Positions 34,429 to 43,075 of a stretch of DNA of 64,000 bases are shown here, one piece after another (position 1 is the first letter of the stretch; each line of letters begins with the position of its first letter). Source of the stretch: Actinoallomurus sp963799975 (lineage in GTDB: Bacteria > Actinomycetota > Actinomycetes > Streptosporangiales > Streptosporangiaceae); contig CAWCZF010000006.1 of assembly GCA_963799975.1 (NCBI GenBank), positions 186,001-250,000 of the forward strand, written 5' to 3'. The position numbers were made by a program, and so were the translations under genes. The notes beneath the pieces were generated by a model. The model saw only the letters and a list, made by a program, of their open reading frames with translations, had not been told where the DNA came from and did no database searches.

Positions 34429-35022
34429 ATGCGCAAGGGATTCAGGGCCGCCAGCGTGCTGGCCATCAGCCTCGGCCTGCTCGTGTCGGGCTGCGGCGGC
34501 AAGCACAAGGCCGTGCCGTCGTCAGGAGGCGTCGCCCAGCCGTCATCGCCAGGGCCAGAGTCATCGCCACCGTCGACGGAGGCGCCCGAGTCCTCGCCGC
34601 CGGCCACCGAGAACCCGGAGTCCTCGCCGCCCGCCGCGTCGATGGCACCGACCGGTCCGGCGGAGGTCAAGGCCAAGGACACCAGCGTTGGCAAGATCCT
34701 GGTCGACGGCAAGGACATGACGCTCTACCTGTTCGAGAAGGACAAGGGCGGCAAGCCCACCTGCACCGGCGAGTGCGCCACGGCCTGGCCGCCGCTGCTC
34801 ACCACGGACAAGGTCACCGCGGGGGAGGGCGTCAACGCGTCCCTGCTCGGTGAGACCGACCGATCCGATGGAACCAAGCAGGTCACCTACCACGGCTGGC
34901 CGCTCTACCACTTCGCCAAGGACACCAAGGCCGGCGACATGGCGGGCCAGGGCATGGAGGCGTTCGGCGCCAAGTGGTACGTCGTCGACGCCGCCAAGGG
35001 CGACAAGATCGAGAAGAAGTAG
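34429..35022 (+). CDS. COG4315-type secreted-repeat lipoprotein
   Basis: The 197-residue precursor has a lipobox VSGC (about 18-22), a Ser/Pro/Glu spacer of roughly 45 residues with direct EAPESSPPATE-like repeats, and a C-terminal domain with two units. GKILVDGKDMTLYLF, CTGECATAWPP, VTYHGWPLYHFAKD and GQGMEAFGAKWYVV are the family hallmarks. Secreted-repeat lipoproteins bind an unknown ligand at the envelope. AAGGAG is 8 bp before the ATG. A paralogue follows. Confidence 0.8.
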   Translation: MRKGFRAASVLAISLGLLVSGCGGKHKAVPSSGGVAQPSSPGPESSPPSTEAPESSPPATENPESSPPAASMAPTGPAEVKAKDTSVGKILVDGKDMTLYLFEKDKGGKPTCTGECATAWPPLLTTDKVTAGEGVNASLLGETDRSDGTKQVTYHGWPLYHFAKDTKAGDMAGQGMEAFGAKWYVVDAAKGDKIEKK

Positions 35023-35047
35023 CACTCGCGGGCCGGGGGAATCGCCG

Positions 35048-35596
35048 GTGGCGGCCATGCCGAGCGTACGGGCAGCGCCGCCACGGCGACCTTCCTCCGG
35101 CGGCGGCACGCGCGGGTGGGCCAGGTCCGCCGGTGCGGCGACGGCCGCCCTGCTGACCCTGGGCTGCGGTCCCGTGCGCCCGGTCGTGCGCGCCTCGTCG
35201 GGCGGCCGTGCGCCGGCGCGGCCGACCGCCGGCCCGGTGGAGATCCGCGCGCAGGAGACGCGGCTCGGCCGGATCCTGGTGACCGGCCAGGGCATGACGA
35301 TCTACACGCCCGACCGTGACGCGGGCGACTTCGCCTCCACCTGCACCGGCCCCTGCGCCAGGTCGTGGCCCCCCGTGCTCACCGACGAGCGGATCACCGC
35401 GGGCACGGGAGCGAACTCCTCCTGGCTCGGCACGATCGCCCGGCCCTCGGGCCCGACGCAGGCGGAGTACGGCGGCTGGCCGTTGTACGTCGCGGCACGT
35501 GACGCGAGCCCGGGCGACCTGGGCGGCCAGGGCGTCGTGTCGTACGGGACGTCCTGGCACGCCGTCGACGCCGACCACGCGCAGCCGGTCCGGTGA
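35048..35596 (+). CDS. COG4315-type secreted-repeat lipoprotein, paralogue
   Basis: The 182-residue precursor repeats the plan of the preceding gene: an arginine-rich N-terminus, a lipobox-like LTLGC at about 36-40, and a C-terminal repeat domain with GRILVTGQGMTIYTPD, CTGPCARSWPP, YGGWPLYVAARD and GQGVVSYGTSWHAV. It starts at GTG 35048 with GGGGGA about 7 bp upstream, 25 bp after the first gene's stop, so the pair is probably an operon. The signal is longer than usual. Confidence 0.75.
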   Translation: MAAMPSVRAAPPRRPSSGGGTRGWARSAGAATAALLTLGCGPVRPVVRASSGGRAPARPTAGPVEIRAQETRLGRILVTGQGMTIYTPDRDAGDFASTCTGPCARSWPPVLTDERITAGTGANSSWLGTIARPSGPTQAEYGGWPLYVAARDASPGDLGGQGVVSYGTSWHAVDADHAQPVR

Positions 35597-35611
35597 GCCC
35601 CGGTGCGGTGC

Positions 35612-36358
35612 CTACCAGCTCGGCAGCGACGGCAGTGAGGACGGCAGTGACGGCAGCAGCCACACCCCGCCCGCGAGCAGCGCCACGATCGCGACCAGGC
35701 CGAAGCCGAACACCCACATCAGCCCGGGCATGCCGGTCAGCCGCGCGAGCTGGTCGGCGTCGGAGTCGGGCGCGCGGCCGTGCGCGCGCTTGCGCTGGAG
35801 TTCGAGCACCGGGCGCGCTCCCGCCAGCAGCAGGAACCACGTGAACGCGTAGGCGAACGCCGCCTGCACCGTGGCGGACCCGAACCAGGACACCACGAAG
35901 ATCACCGCGCCGGTCGTGACCACCGACACCACGCCGTACACGTTGCGGATCAGGATGAGGATCGCGGCCAGCAGCGCGATGCTCGCCCACAGCAGCGCCG
36001 TGATGTGCCCGATCGCGAGCAGCCCGGCCGCGCCGAGGCCGAGCAGCGGCGGCGTGACGTATCCGGCGAACGCCGTGACGATCATGCCCGGCCCGTACGG
36101 CTTGCCGCTGGAGACGGTCACGCCCGAGGTGTCGGAGTGCAGCCGGATGCTGTGCAGGCGGCGGCCGGTGACCAGCGCGGCGAACGCGTGGCCGCCCTCG
36201 TGGGCGATGGTCACGACGTTGCGGAGCACGTGCCATACGGAGTGCACCGAGATCGCGCCCAGCGCGGCCACGCCGGTGACCGCGACGAGCCACCAGGACG
36301 GGTGCGGTTGCGTGCCGACGACGCCGTCCCAGACGTCGCCGAGCGTGGACATGTCCAT
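35612..36358 (-). CDS. M50-family-like membrane metalloprotease
   Basis: The 248-residue protein has several membrane helices. HEGGH (in AHEGGHAF, about 53-57) is the zinc motif, with the general base Glu inside the first half. Family enzymes cleave substrates within or next to the membrane. The second metal motif (DG-type) is not obvious, so activity is uncertain. The C-terminus LPSLPSSLPSLPSW is a Ser/Pro/Leu repeat. It is convergent with the lipoprotein pair and divergent from the aminotransferase gene. Confidence 0.75.
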   Translation of the reverse strand: MDMSTLGDVWDGVVGTQPHPSWWLVAVTGVAALGAISVHSVWHVLRNVVTIAHEGGHAFAALVTGRRLHSIRLHSDTSGVTVSSGKPYGPGMIVTAFAGYVTPPLLGLGAAGLLAIGHITALLWASIALLAAILILIRNVYGVVSVVTTGAVIFVVSWFGSATVQAAFAYAFTWFLLLAGARPVLELQRKRAHGRAPDSDADQLARLTGMPGLMWVFGFGLVAIVALLAGGVWLLPSLPSSLPSLPSW

Positions 36359-36458
36359 TCATTCACCTCTGGGTGTACGACGCGCCCGGGGGGCGCGAAG
36401 TTTCGCCGAACGGCGAACCCATATCCAACCCCATGTCGGCCAGTAGGGTGTTGCCACT

Positions 36459-37583
36459 ATGAGCGACCCGTTGATGAGTGTTTATCCGCCACTTGAGCCG
36501 GCCTCCCTGGTGACGCGGCGGTCCCGGCTCTTCCCGTTCGACTCAGACGGCCTCGCGCTCACCCATCTGGGCCGCGGCGCCATCTGGCTGGCGCTGAGAG
36601 CCCTCGGCCTCGGCGCGGGCAACCGGCTGGCCATGCCCGCCTACCACTGCGGCTCCGAGGTCGAGGCGGCCCGGCTCGCCGGCATCGAGGTGGTCTTCTA
36701 CCGGGTGCTCCCGACGCTCCAGGTCGACGAGGACGACCTGATGCGGGCCGCCAAGGAGTGCGACGCCACCTACCTGATCTCCTACTACGGCTTCCCGATG
36801 CCGCCCGTGCCGCCGGGCACCCGCGTGATCGAGGACGCCGCGCACGCGCTGTTCTCCTACGACGGCGGCAGCGCGATCGGCTCGCGCGGCGACGCGGCGA
36901 TCTTCTGCCCGCGCAAGTCACTCGGCGTGCCCGACGGCGGCGCCGTGCTCGTACGCGGCGGCTCCGTCGAGGCCACCGGACGGCCGCCGTGGAAGCGCAT
37001 GGCGCGCTCGGTCGCCTCGCAGGGCATGGGCTGGGCCGCCCAGTCGCGCGCCGGCGTGCTGCGCGCCCCGGCGACCAAGGTGTTCCGCAAGGTCAGCAAG
37101 GCCGAGCAGGCGGTGGAGGAGGGCACGCTGACCGAGACCGTCATCGGCGAGTGGAACCTCGAGGTCGCCGACCTGGAGGTGGCCGCCTCCAAGTGCTCGC
37201 GCATGACCGAGTGGGCCGTGCACGGCGCGGACGGCGAGAAGATCCGCGAGGCGCGGCGGCGCAACTACCAGATCCTGCTGGACGCGATGCCCGAGGTCTG
37301 CCTCGACCGGTTCCGCGGGCTCCCCGACGGCGTCGCGCCGCTGTACTTTCCCGTACGCGTGCCCGAGCGCGACCGGACCATCGCCGAGTTGCAGAAGCGC
37401 GGCGTCCGCTCGATCGAGATCTGGCCGGTGCCGCATCCGCTGCTCGACCGTACGCGTTTCGCCGAGTTGGAGCCGCTGCGGCACCAGATGCTCGCCCTGC
37501 CGGTGCACCAGGGCCTGAGCGAGTGGCACGTGGAGCAGATCGCGCACTCCGCACGCGACGCCGTCGCCGCGGCACACCGCTGA
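36459..37583 (+). CDS. DegT/DnrJ/EryC1-like PLP-dependent protein
   Basis: The 374-residue protein follows the DegT fold: MPAYHCGSEVEAARLAG near residue 60, IEDAAHALFSYDGG for cofactor contact, and FCPRKSLGVPDGG with the presumed PLP-binding Lys. Such enzymes transaminate sugar or lipid intermediates; others are sensors. The usual sugar operon context is missing. A strong terminator follows. Start ATG at 36459. Confidence 0.75.
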   Translation: MSDPLMSVYPPLEPASLVTRRSRLFPFDSDGLALTHLGRGAIWLALRALGLGAGNRLAMPAYHCGSEVEAARLAGIEVVFYRVLPTLQVDEDDLMRAAKECDATYLISYYGFPMPPVPPGTRVIEDAAHALFSYDGGSAIGSRGDAAIFCPRKSLGVPDGGAVLVRGGSVEATGRPPWKRMARSVASQGMGWAAQSRAGVLRAPATKVFRKVSKAEQAVEEGTLTETVIGEWNLEVADLEVAASKCSRMTEWAVHGADGEKIREARRRNYQILLDAMPEVCLDRFRGLPDGVAPLYFPVRVPERDRTIAELQKRGVRSIEIWPVPHPLLDRTRFAELEPLRHQMLALPVHQGLSEWHVEQIAHSARDAVAAAHR

Positions 37584-37613
37584 CACCGGCGGACGCAACC
37601 TCGAACGTGCGGC

Positions 37614-37641
37614 GCGGAGCCGGGCCCTCGCCCGGCTCCGC
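37614..37641. terminator. Bidirectional terminator
   Basis: Perfect 12-bp stem GCGGAGCCGGGC with a 4-base loop in the 67-bp gap between convergent genes. Confidence 0.85.
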
Positions 37642-37650
37642 AATCGCGCG

Positions 37651-38979
37651 TCAGATCTTGCGGATCAACACGATCGGCGTCTGCTCGTCCTCGTTGCCGG
37701 CCGGGTTGTCCGACAGGACCTTTTCCACCCACTTGCGGTCGACGCCGGAGGAGGCGCCGACAACCCACGCGCCGGTGAGGTGGTTGGCGTCGACCACGCA
37801 CACGTGGCAGCCGAGCGCGGCGGACAGGTCCTCGGACAGCTTGTCCGGCCGGCCCGGGCCGAACAGCAGGTGGTGGTCGTGCGGCGGCAGCGCGGCAGCG
37901 ACGTCGTCGATCATCGCCGCGCCCGGCCCGGCGATCCGGTAGAACCAGCCGCGCTTGCCGACCAGCTTGCCCGCCGCCCCGGCCGCCGCCCCGAGCAGCA
38001 CCTTCGCGCGGCCCGCCTCAAGGATCGCGCCCTGCATGCCGGCCGGGCTGTGCAGCGGGCCGATCTTGCCGACGAACTTGCTGAGCTGCTTGGCCATGCC
38101 CTCCGGCGTGATCATCTCCAGCGGGATCATGCGGCCCTGGCCGGCCGACGCCGGGCTTTCGGACAGCGCCAGGATGTCATCGGGACGCAACTGCCCGCTG
38201 GTGGCCTCCTGGATCACCGGGAGGATGCCGCTGCGCAGCGTGATCATGTTCGTCTTGATCGGGATGCGGCGCGCGCCGACGGCGCGCTCGTCCACCGCCG
38301 GGATGTTCGATGCCTTCTCCGGCGCGGTCTCGCCGAACTGCCGGTGGAGCATCTCCTTGATCTGCGCGTTGCGCGGGTAGATCGAGGCGCCGCGCTGGAG
38401 GATCTCCCGCGCGCCCTCGGTGTCGCCCGCCTCGAGCCGGAGGTAGGCCAGGAGCGTGTAGTCCGAGGCGTACACCAGGTAGTCCGGCGCGAGCCCGATC
38501 AGGTCGGTCTGGTATTTGAGGCCGCGTACGTTGTCGCCCCGGTCCACCGCCCACTTCGACAGGCGCTTCAGCGCGTGCCGCCGCAGCTGGGAGTCGTTCA
38601 CGACGGACTCCAGGAGGGCCTCGGCCTCGTCGGTGCGGCCGCCGTCCTTGAGGATGTCGGCCAGCGTCAGGGCGTACCACGGGATCGTCGGGTACTTCTC
38701 GCGCGCGGCACGTACGATCTCGGCGGCGCGGTCGTACTCGCCGCGCCACTTGTGCACCTCGGCGAGCGCGGCGGTGGCGAACCGGGTGTCGCCGCCGATC
38801 GCGATGGCCGAGCCGGCGAGCTGCTCGGCCTTCTGGTCGTCGCGTTCGTTGGTCAGGACGAGCCACGACAGCAGCGACAGCCCGTCACCGTCGAGATCGG
38901 CCCGCTTCGACTCGAGGAGCTGCTGGGCCTCTTCCGGCTTTCGGAGCCAGATGTCGTAGGCACGGCTGTTGGTGCTCAT
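37651..38979 (-). CDS. TPR protein with F420-0 gamma-glutamyl-ligase-like C-terminal domain
   Basis: The 442-residue protein has TPR-like helical repeats in the first half (about 10-210) and a C-terminal domain (about 235-440) resembling the CofE/FbiB-type F420-0 ligase: RRIPIKTNMITLRSG, LRPDDILALSESPASAGQGRMIPLE, then SPAGMQGAILEAGRAKVLL and HVCVVDANHLTGAWVVGASSG. Family ligases add glutamates to the deazaflavin F420 with GTP. The similarity is recognisable but not strong. A TPR fusion suggests a scaffold or regulated form. It is divergent from DAHP synthase. Confidence 0.55.
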   Translation of the reverse strand: MSTNSRAYDIWLRKPEEAQQLLESKRADLDGDGLSLLSWLVLTNERDDQKAEQLAGSAIAIGGDTRFATAALAEVHKWRGEYDRAAEIVRAAREKYPTIPWYALTLADILKDGGRTDEAEALLESVVNDSQLRRHALKRLSKWAVDRGDNVRGLKYQTDLIGLAPDYLVYASDYTLLAYLRLEAGDTEGAREILQRGASIYPRNAQIKEMLHRQFGETAPEKASNIPAVDERAVGARRIPIKTNMITLRSGILPVIQEATSGQLRPDDILALSESPASAGQGRMIPLEMITPEGMAKQLSKFVGKIGPLHSPAGMQGAILEAGRAKVLLGAAAGAAGKLVGKRGWFYRIAGPGAAMIDDVAAALPPHDHHLLFGPGRPDKLSEDLSAALGCHVCVVDANHLTGAWVVGASSGVDRKWVEKVLSDNPAGNEDEQTPIVLIRKI

Positions 38980-39150
38980 GTCTGAACCTCATGCGTCGTC
39001 GGCTGTCTGCGGGGAGTTCGGCCCATCATCGCAGACCTTCGACCCGCCCGTGGCGTCGGCGATCAACCGGAAAAATGCGGACCATGCGAGCGTAACGGGA
39101 GGGCGTTGTTCGAGGTCGGCCGCACCGGCATGCCGTAGTGGTCGATACCC

Positions 39151-40491
39151 TTGGATGTCGTGGACCTCCTTGACGCATGGCGCACCCTTCCAGCGGCCCA
39201 GCAGCCCGAATGGCCCGATCCCGGGCAGGTGCTGACCGTGGCCGAAGAGTTGTCCAAACTCCCGCCCCTCGTCTTCGCGGGCGAGTGCGACGAGCTGCGC
39301 ACGCAGCTCGGCGCGGTCGCGCGCGGTGAGGCGTTCGTCCTCCAAGGCGGTGACTGCGCGGAGACCTTCTCCGGCGCGACCGCCGACGACGTACGCAACA
39401 AGCTCAAGACCCTGCTCCAGATGTCGGTCGTGCTGACCTACGCCGCGAGCGTGCCGGTCGTCAAGATCGGCCGGATGGCGGGGCAGTTCGCCAAGCCCCG
39501 GTCACGGCCGGTCGAGGTACGCGACGGCGTCGAGCTGCCGGCGTACCGCGGCGACATGATCAACGGCTTCGATTTCACCGCCGAGGACCGCAAGCCCGAT
39601 CCGGGCCGCCTGCTGCGCGCCTACCACGCGGCCGCGGTCACGCTGAACCTCTGCCGGGCCTTCACCCAGGGCGGCTACGCCGACCTGCGCCAGGTCCACG
39701 CGTGGAACCAGGACTTCGTCTCCGGCAGCCCCGCCGGGCGGCGCTACGAGCGGCTCGCGGGCGAGATCGACCGCGCGCTGGCGTTCATGAACGCCGCGGG
39801 CGCCGACCCGGAGGAGTTCCACCGGGTGCAGCTCTACTCCAGCCACGAGGCGCTGCTGCTCGACTACGAGCGCGCGCTGACGCGCATCGACTCGCGCTCG
39901 GGGCTGCCGTACGACGTGTCGGGGCACTTCCTGTGGATCGGCGAGCGCACCCGGCAGCTCGACGGCGCGCACGTGGAGTTCATGCGGCACATCCGCAACC
40001 CGATCGGGGTCAAGCTCGGCCCCACGACCAGCGCCGAGGACGCCCTCGCCCTGATCGACCTGCTCGACCCGGAGCGCGAGCCGGGCCGCCTCACGTTCGT
40101 CATCCGCATGGGCGCCGGCCGCGTACGCGAGGCGCTCCCGCCCCTGGTGGAGAAGGTCAGCGCCAGCGGCGCCCAGGTCGCGTGGATCTGCGACCCGATG
40201 CACGGCAACACCTTCGAGGCGCCGAGCGGGTACAAGACCCGTCGGTTCGACGACGTCCTCGACGAGGTCACCGGCTTCTTCGAGGTGCACCGCTCGCTCG
40301 GCACCCATCCGGGCGGCGTGCACATCGAGTTCACCGGCGACGACGTCACCGAGTGCGTCGGCGGCGGCCACGAGATCGGGCAGGATGACCTGCACCAGCG
40401 CTACGAGACCGCCTGCGACCCGCGGCTCAACCGCGGGCAGGCGCTGGACCTGGCGTTCATGGTCGCGGAGATGTATCGCACGACCAAGTGA
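39151..40491 (+). CDS. aroH: Class II 3-deoxy-7-phosphoheptulonate synthase
   Basis: The 446-residue protein is a class II DAHP synthase: EWPDPGQV, FVLQGGDCAETF, RMAGQFAKPRS, RVQLYSSHEALLLDYE, SGHFLWIGERT, and WICDPMHGNTFEAPSGYKTR with a metal-binding His. It condenses phosphoenolpyruvate and erythrose 4-phosphate, the first step of the shikimate pathway. The start is TTG at 39151 or GTG at 39160; neither has a good ribosome site. No other aro gene is adjacent. Confidence 0.9.
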   Translation: MDVVDLLDAWRTLPAAQQPEWPDPGQVLTVAEELSKLPPLVFAGECDELRTQLGAVARGEAFVLQGGDCAETFSGATADDVRNKLKTLLQMSVVLTYAASVPVVKIGRMAGQFAKPRSRPVEVRDGVELPAYRGDMINGFDFTAEDRKPDPGRLLRAYHAAAVTLNLCRAFTQGGYADLRQVHAWNQDFVSGSPAGRRYERLAGEIDRALAFMNAAGADPEEFHRVQLYSSHEALLLDYERALTRIDSRSGLPYDVSGHFLWIGERTRQLDGAHVEFMRHIRNPIGVKLGPTTSAEDALALIDLLDPEREPGRLTFVIRMGAGRVREALPPLVEKVSASGAQVAWICDPMHGNTFEAPSGYKTRRFDDVLDEVTGFFEVHRSLGTHPGGVHIEFTGDDVTECVGGGHEIGQDDLHQRYETACDPRLNRGQALDLAFMVAEMYRTTK

Positions 40492-40502
40492 CTCGGGCCG
40501 GG

Positions 40503-41504
40503 TCACACGACCCGTACGGCACCGGAGAAGGGGTGGGTCGCCAGCTCGGCGACCCGCACCCGGTCCCCGGTGTGCGGGGCGTGCACGAACTTGCCGTCCC
40601 CGAGATACATCCCCATGTGGTGGATGTCGGAGTAGAAGAAGACCAGGTCACCGGGCTGCAACTGGCTGCGTGAGATGTGCATTCCGGCGTTCCACTGGTC
40701 GCCGCCGTAGTGCGGCAAGTTCACGCCCACCTGGTGGTAGGCCCACATCGTCAGGCCCGAGCAGTCGAACCCGTGCCCCGGCGTCGCGCCGCCCCAGACG
40801 TACGGGACGCCGAGCTGCGACAGCGCCGCGCGTACGGCCCCGATCGCCTTGTTCGACCCGCCGGGGATCGCCGGGACCGACTCGCCGCGCCCGGCCCGGT
40901 CGACGGCGTCCTTCAGCAGCGGACGGCGTACCCGGTCGAGCGTCTGCTGGATCGTGGCCTTCTTCTGCCGGAGCTGGGACTTGAGCTGCGTCGCCTGCCC
41001 GGCCCGGTCCTGGGCGTTCTCCCAGGCGCGGGAGGCGTTCTGTAGCGTCTGGGTGAGCTGGCGCACCTGGACGTCGTCCTGCTGGGTGAAGAAGTGCAGG
41101 GTCGCGGTCTGGTCCAGCAGAGCCTGCGGGTCCGGGGTCGCCAGGAGCGCGGGCGCCTCGTCGGACCCGCCGTGCATGTACCGCAGGGCGGCGAGCCGTC
41201 CGACGCGCCGCTGGATGCCCCGCAGGGCGCTCGCCTCGCGCTTGGAGGTCGCCTTGGCGATCACGGCGGCGCGCTGTGCCTGCCGCAGCCGTACGCGGAG
41301 GCCGTCGTACTGCTCGGTGAGCTGCTCCAGCTGGGTGTTGAGCCGGCCGGCCTGCTGCCGCAGGGCCTCGATGCCGGGCGTCGGCTTGGCCGCCGCGCCC
41401 TGGGCCGGCGCGATCAGGCCGGCGGCCAGCAGGACGCCGGTGACGGCGGTCTTGGTGATGCGGTGCTGCCCATCATGCGCTTTCGCGGGTCGCGAAGGCT
41501 CCAT
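40503..41504 (-). CDS. Secreted NlpC/P60 cell-wall hydrolase
   Basis: The 333-residue protein has a signal region (about 17-38, ending near GAAAK), a coiled-coil middle (about 45-205, LRQQAGRLNTQLEQLTEQYD) and an NlpC/P60 domain at the C-terminus. The triad is Cys in FDCSGLT, His in HHMGMYLG and a later His in KFVHAPH. It cleaves peptidoglycan stem peptides. The coiled coil may hold it inactive, as in RipA-type enzymes. A ydaO-type riboswitch lies upstream, so cyclic di-AMP should control it. Confidence 0.88.
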   Translation of the reverse strand: MEPSRPAKAHDGQHRITKTAVTGVLLAAGLIAPAQGAAAKPTPGIEALRQQAGRLNTQLEQLTEQYDGLRVRLRQAQRAAVIAKATSKREASALRGIQRRVGRLAALRYMHGGSDEAPALLATPDPQALLDQTATLHFFTQQDDVQVRQLTQTLQNASRAWENAQDRAGQATQLKSQLRQKKATIQQTLDRVRRPLLKDAVDRAGRGESVPAIPGGSNKAIGAVRAALSQLGVPYVWGGATPGHGFDCSGLTMWAYHQVGVNLPHYGGDQWNAGMHISRSQLQPGDLVFFYSDIHHMGMYLGDGKFVHAPHTGDRVRVAELATHPFSGAVRVV

Positions 41505-41527
41505 CCAGGTGCTCCTGTTCTCCTAGT

Positions 41528-41650
41528 CCGCCTACCGGGTGAGCTGACGGGTTCGGGCAAGGAGGACGCCCTACCGGTGATACGGATTCACCCCGGGACC
41601 GGAGCGGGGGAGAGTCCCTTACGGCTCCGTGAGTTGGGTCCCCGGCTCGT
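41528..41650 (-). promoter_or_regulatory. Cyclic di-AMP (ydaO-yuaA) riboswitch, copy 1
   Basis: Read on the minus strand, the leader of the NlpC/P60 gene has GGACCCA, then GGGGTGAATCC, GGTAGGG and finally CCCGTCAGCTCACCCGGTAG. These are the conserved cores of the ydaO aptamer. A second copy precedes the CHAP gene. The ligand has been shown in other bacteria to repress cell-wall hydrolase genes. Boundaries are approximate. Confidence 0.85.
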
Positions 41651-41950
41651 CGGCGCGCTGGCTGCGCGACGGACGACTCAGCGGTCCGGCCGGTAGCCGG
41701 CCGGTAACTCGCTGGACATTAACGGAGTGTGACGGGATGGCCAACCTGAACATGCGGAGATGGCCCGGAGACTTTGAGGATGGTCACTGCGGGTGATGAG
41801 CGCCTGGCCCCTTCGGCCTAGTCCAGGCGAGCCGGGGTTCGCGCGTGCGGCGGACCACACCACGTGGGAGCGGGGGAGCCCTTCGGCTGTGAGACGGGTG
41901 CTGCGCGGCCACTCCGGATCCTCGGCGGCGGCGATCCACCCCACAGCCGA

Positions 41951-41978
41951 CGGCCCTCCTCGCGTGCGAGGAGGGCCG
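41951..41978 (-). terminator. Terminator after the CHAP gene
   Basis: A perfect 13-bp inverted repeat CGGCCCTCCTCGC with a 2-base centre (in practice about 11 bp with a 6-base loop), 17 bp after the CHAP stop. The rest of the gap 41651-41995 shows no gene. Confidence 0.8.
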
Positions 41979-41995
41979 GAGCGCGCGGGCGGGGG

Positions 41996-42961
41996 TCAGG
42001 CGTTGAGGGACTCGGCGGAGGCGGGCTGGGAGACCGCGGCGTGGAGGGTGTTCCAGAACGCCAGCTCGACGTCGTCCTCCAGCTCGGTGATCTTGCCCCA
42101 GAACTCCTTGTCCTCGGCCATGGCGGCGACCTCGGCGGACACGATCGGCATGACCGCGGTGCCGGCATCGGCGGCGTCCAGGTCGGCCACGCTGATCTCG
42201 GCGGGCAGCTCGACCGGCGTGCGGTGGTGCTTGCCGCGCTTGCGCACGCGGACGTTCGGCGCGGGCATCGGCATGCGGACCTTGGACTTGCTCAGCGCGA
42301 GCGCCACCGTGCCGAACACGACGACGGCGAGCAGCCCCGTCAGCGCGGCCTGCTGGTCGGGCAGCGGCGGCGCGGAGTGCTGGGCGCTGGAGGGCAGCGC
42401 GTGCTGGAGGCCCGGGCTCTGCGTGAGCGCCTCCGCCGACGGCGGCGGCGCGGAGTGCTTGGGTACGTACTTCTGTTCGGCCTGTTCGGCCGGCGCGCCC
42501 TTGACCTTCACCTTGGACGGGTAGCCGTAGCCCACCACCTGGCTGACGTCGCGCGTGGCGCGGCCGAGGTGGTTGTTGTGGTTGGCCTCGATCGTGTGGA
42601 GCGTGTGGCCGTGCACCGACTCGACGATGCCCACGTGCTCGATGTCGCCGACGTGCTTTCCGCCGTTCCACGAGAAGAACACGATCGCGCCCGGCTCGGG
42701 GTGCTGACCCCAGGCGTGGTGCTTCTGGAACCAGCTCGCGTGGTCCGGGGTGGAGGCGAACTCGCCGGCCCAGTCCTGGACCCCGGCCTTGTCGGCGGCC
42801 CAGGCGAGGAACATGTCGCACCAGGGCGCGTCCTTGAAGGAGGCGTCCTTGCCGACGTGCTTGCCGTACCAGTCGCCGTACTTCGTGTACCCGCTGGCCC
42901 GCTCGGTATAGCCGAGCTGGTCCTTGGCGACATGCAGAAGTTTCTGACCTATCGGATCCAT
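41996..42961 (-). CDS. CHAP-domain cell-wall hydrolase with a membrane segment
   Basis: The 321-residue protein has no N-terminal signal. The CHAP domain (about 5-150) carries Cys in DAPWCDMF, His in IEHVGIVES and Asn in IEANHNNH. A Pro/Ser-rich linker follows, and LTGLLAVVVFGTVALAL (about 207-223) is a single membrane segment. The C-terminal part is acidic. If the CHAP domain is outside, the protein would be N-out, perhaps without a signal peptide, which is unusual. The riboswitch upstream ties it to cyclic di-AMP control like the NlpC/P60 gene. The ATG follows GGGGAGAC. Confidence 0.8.
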   Translation of the reverse strand: MDPIGQKLLHVAKDQLGYTERASGYTKYGDWYGKHVGKDASFKDAPWCDMFLAWAADKAGVQDWAGEFASTPDHASWFQKHHAWGQHPEPGAIVFFSWNGGKHVGDIEHVGIVESVHGHTLHTIEANHNNHLGRATRDVSQVVGYGYPSKVKVKGAPAEQAEQKYVPKHSAPPPSAEALTQSPGLQHALPSSAQHSAPPLPDQQAALTGLLAVVVFGTVALALSKSKVRMPMPAPNVRVRKRGKHHRTPVELPAEISVADLDAADAGTAVMPIVSAEVAAMAEDKEFWGKITELEDDVELAFWNTLHAAVSQPASAESLNA

Positions 42962-42974
42962 GTCTCCCCTTAGG

Positions 42975-43075
42975 CCGCCTACCGGGTTAGCTGACGGGTT
43001 CGGGCCAGGAGGAGCCCTACCGTGCCAGGCACGGATTCACCCCAAGGGACTTGGTGGGTCCCCGGTTCCGCCGCA
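42975..43075 (-). promoter_or_regulatory. Cyclic di-AMP (ydaO-yuaA) riboswitch, copy 2
   Basis: The leader of the CHAP gene shares the cores of copy 1: on the minus strand GGGGACCCACC, GGGGTGAATCCG, GGTAGGG and CCCGTCAGCTAACCCGGTAG. It ends about 14 bp before the ATG, so sequestration of the ribosome site is plausible as well as termination. Confidence 0.85.
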
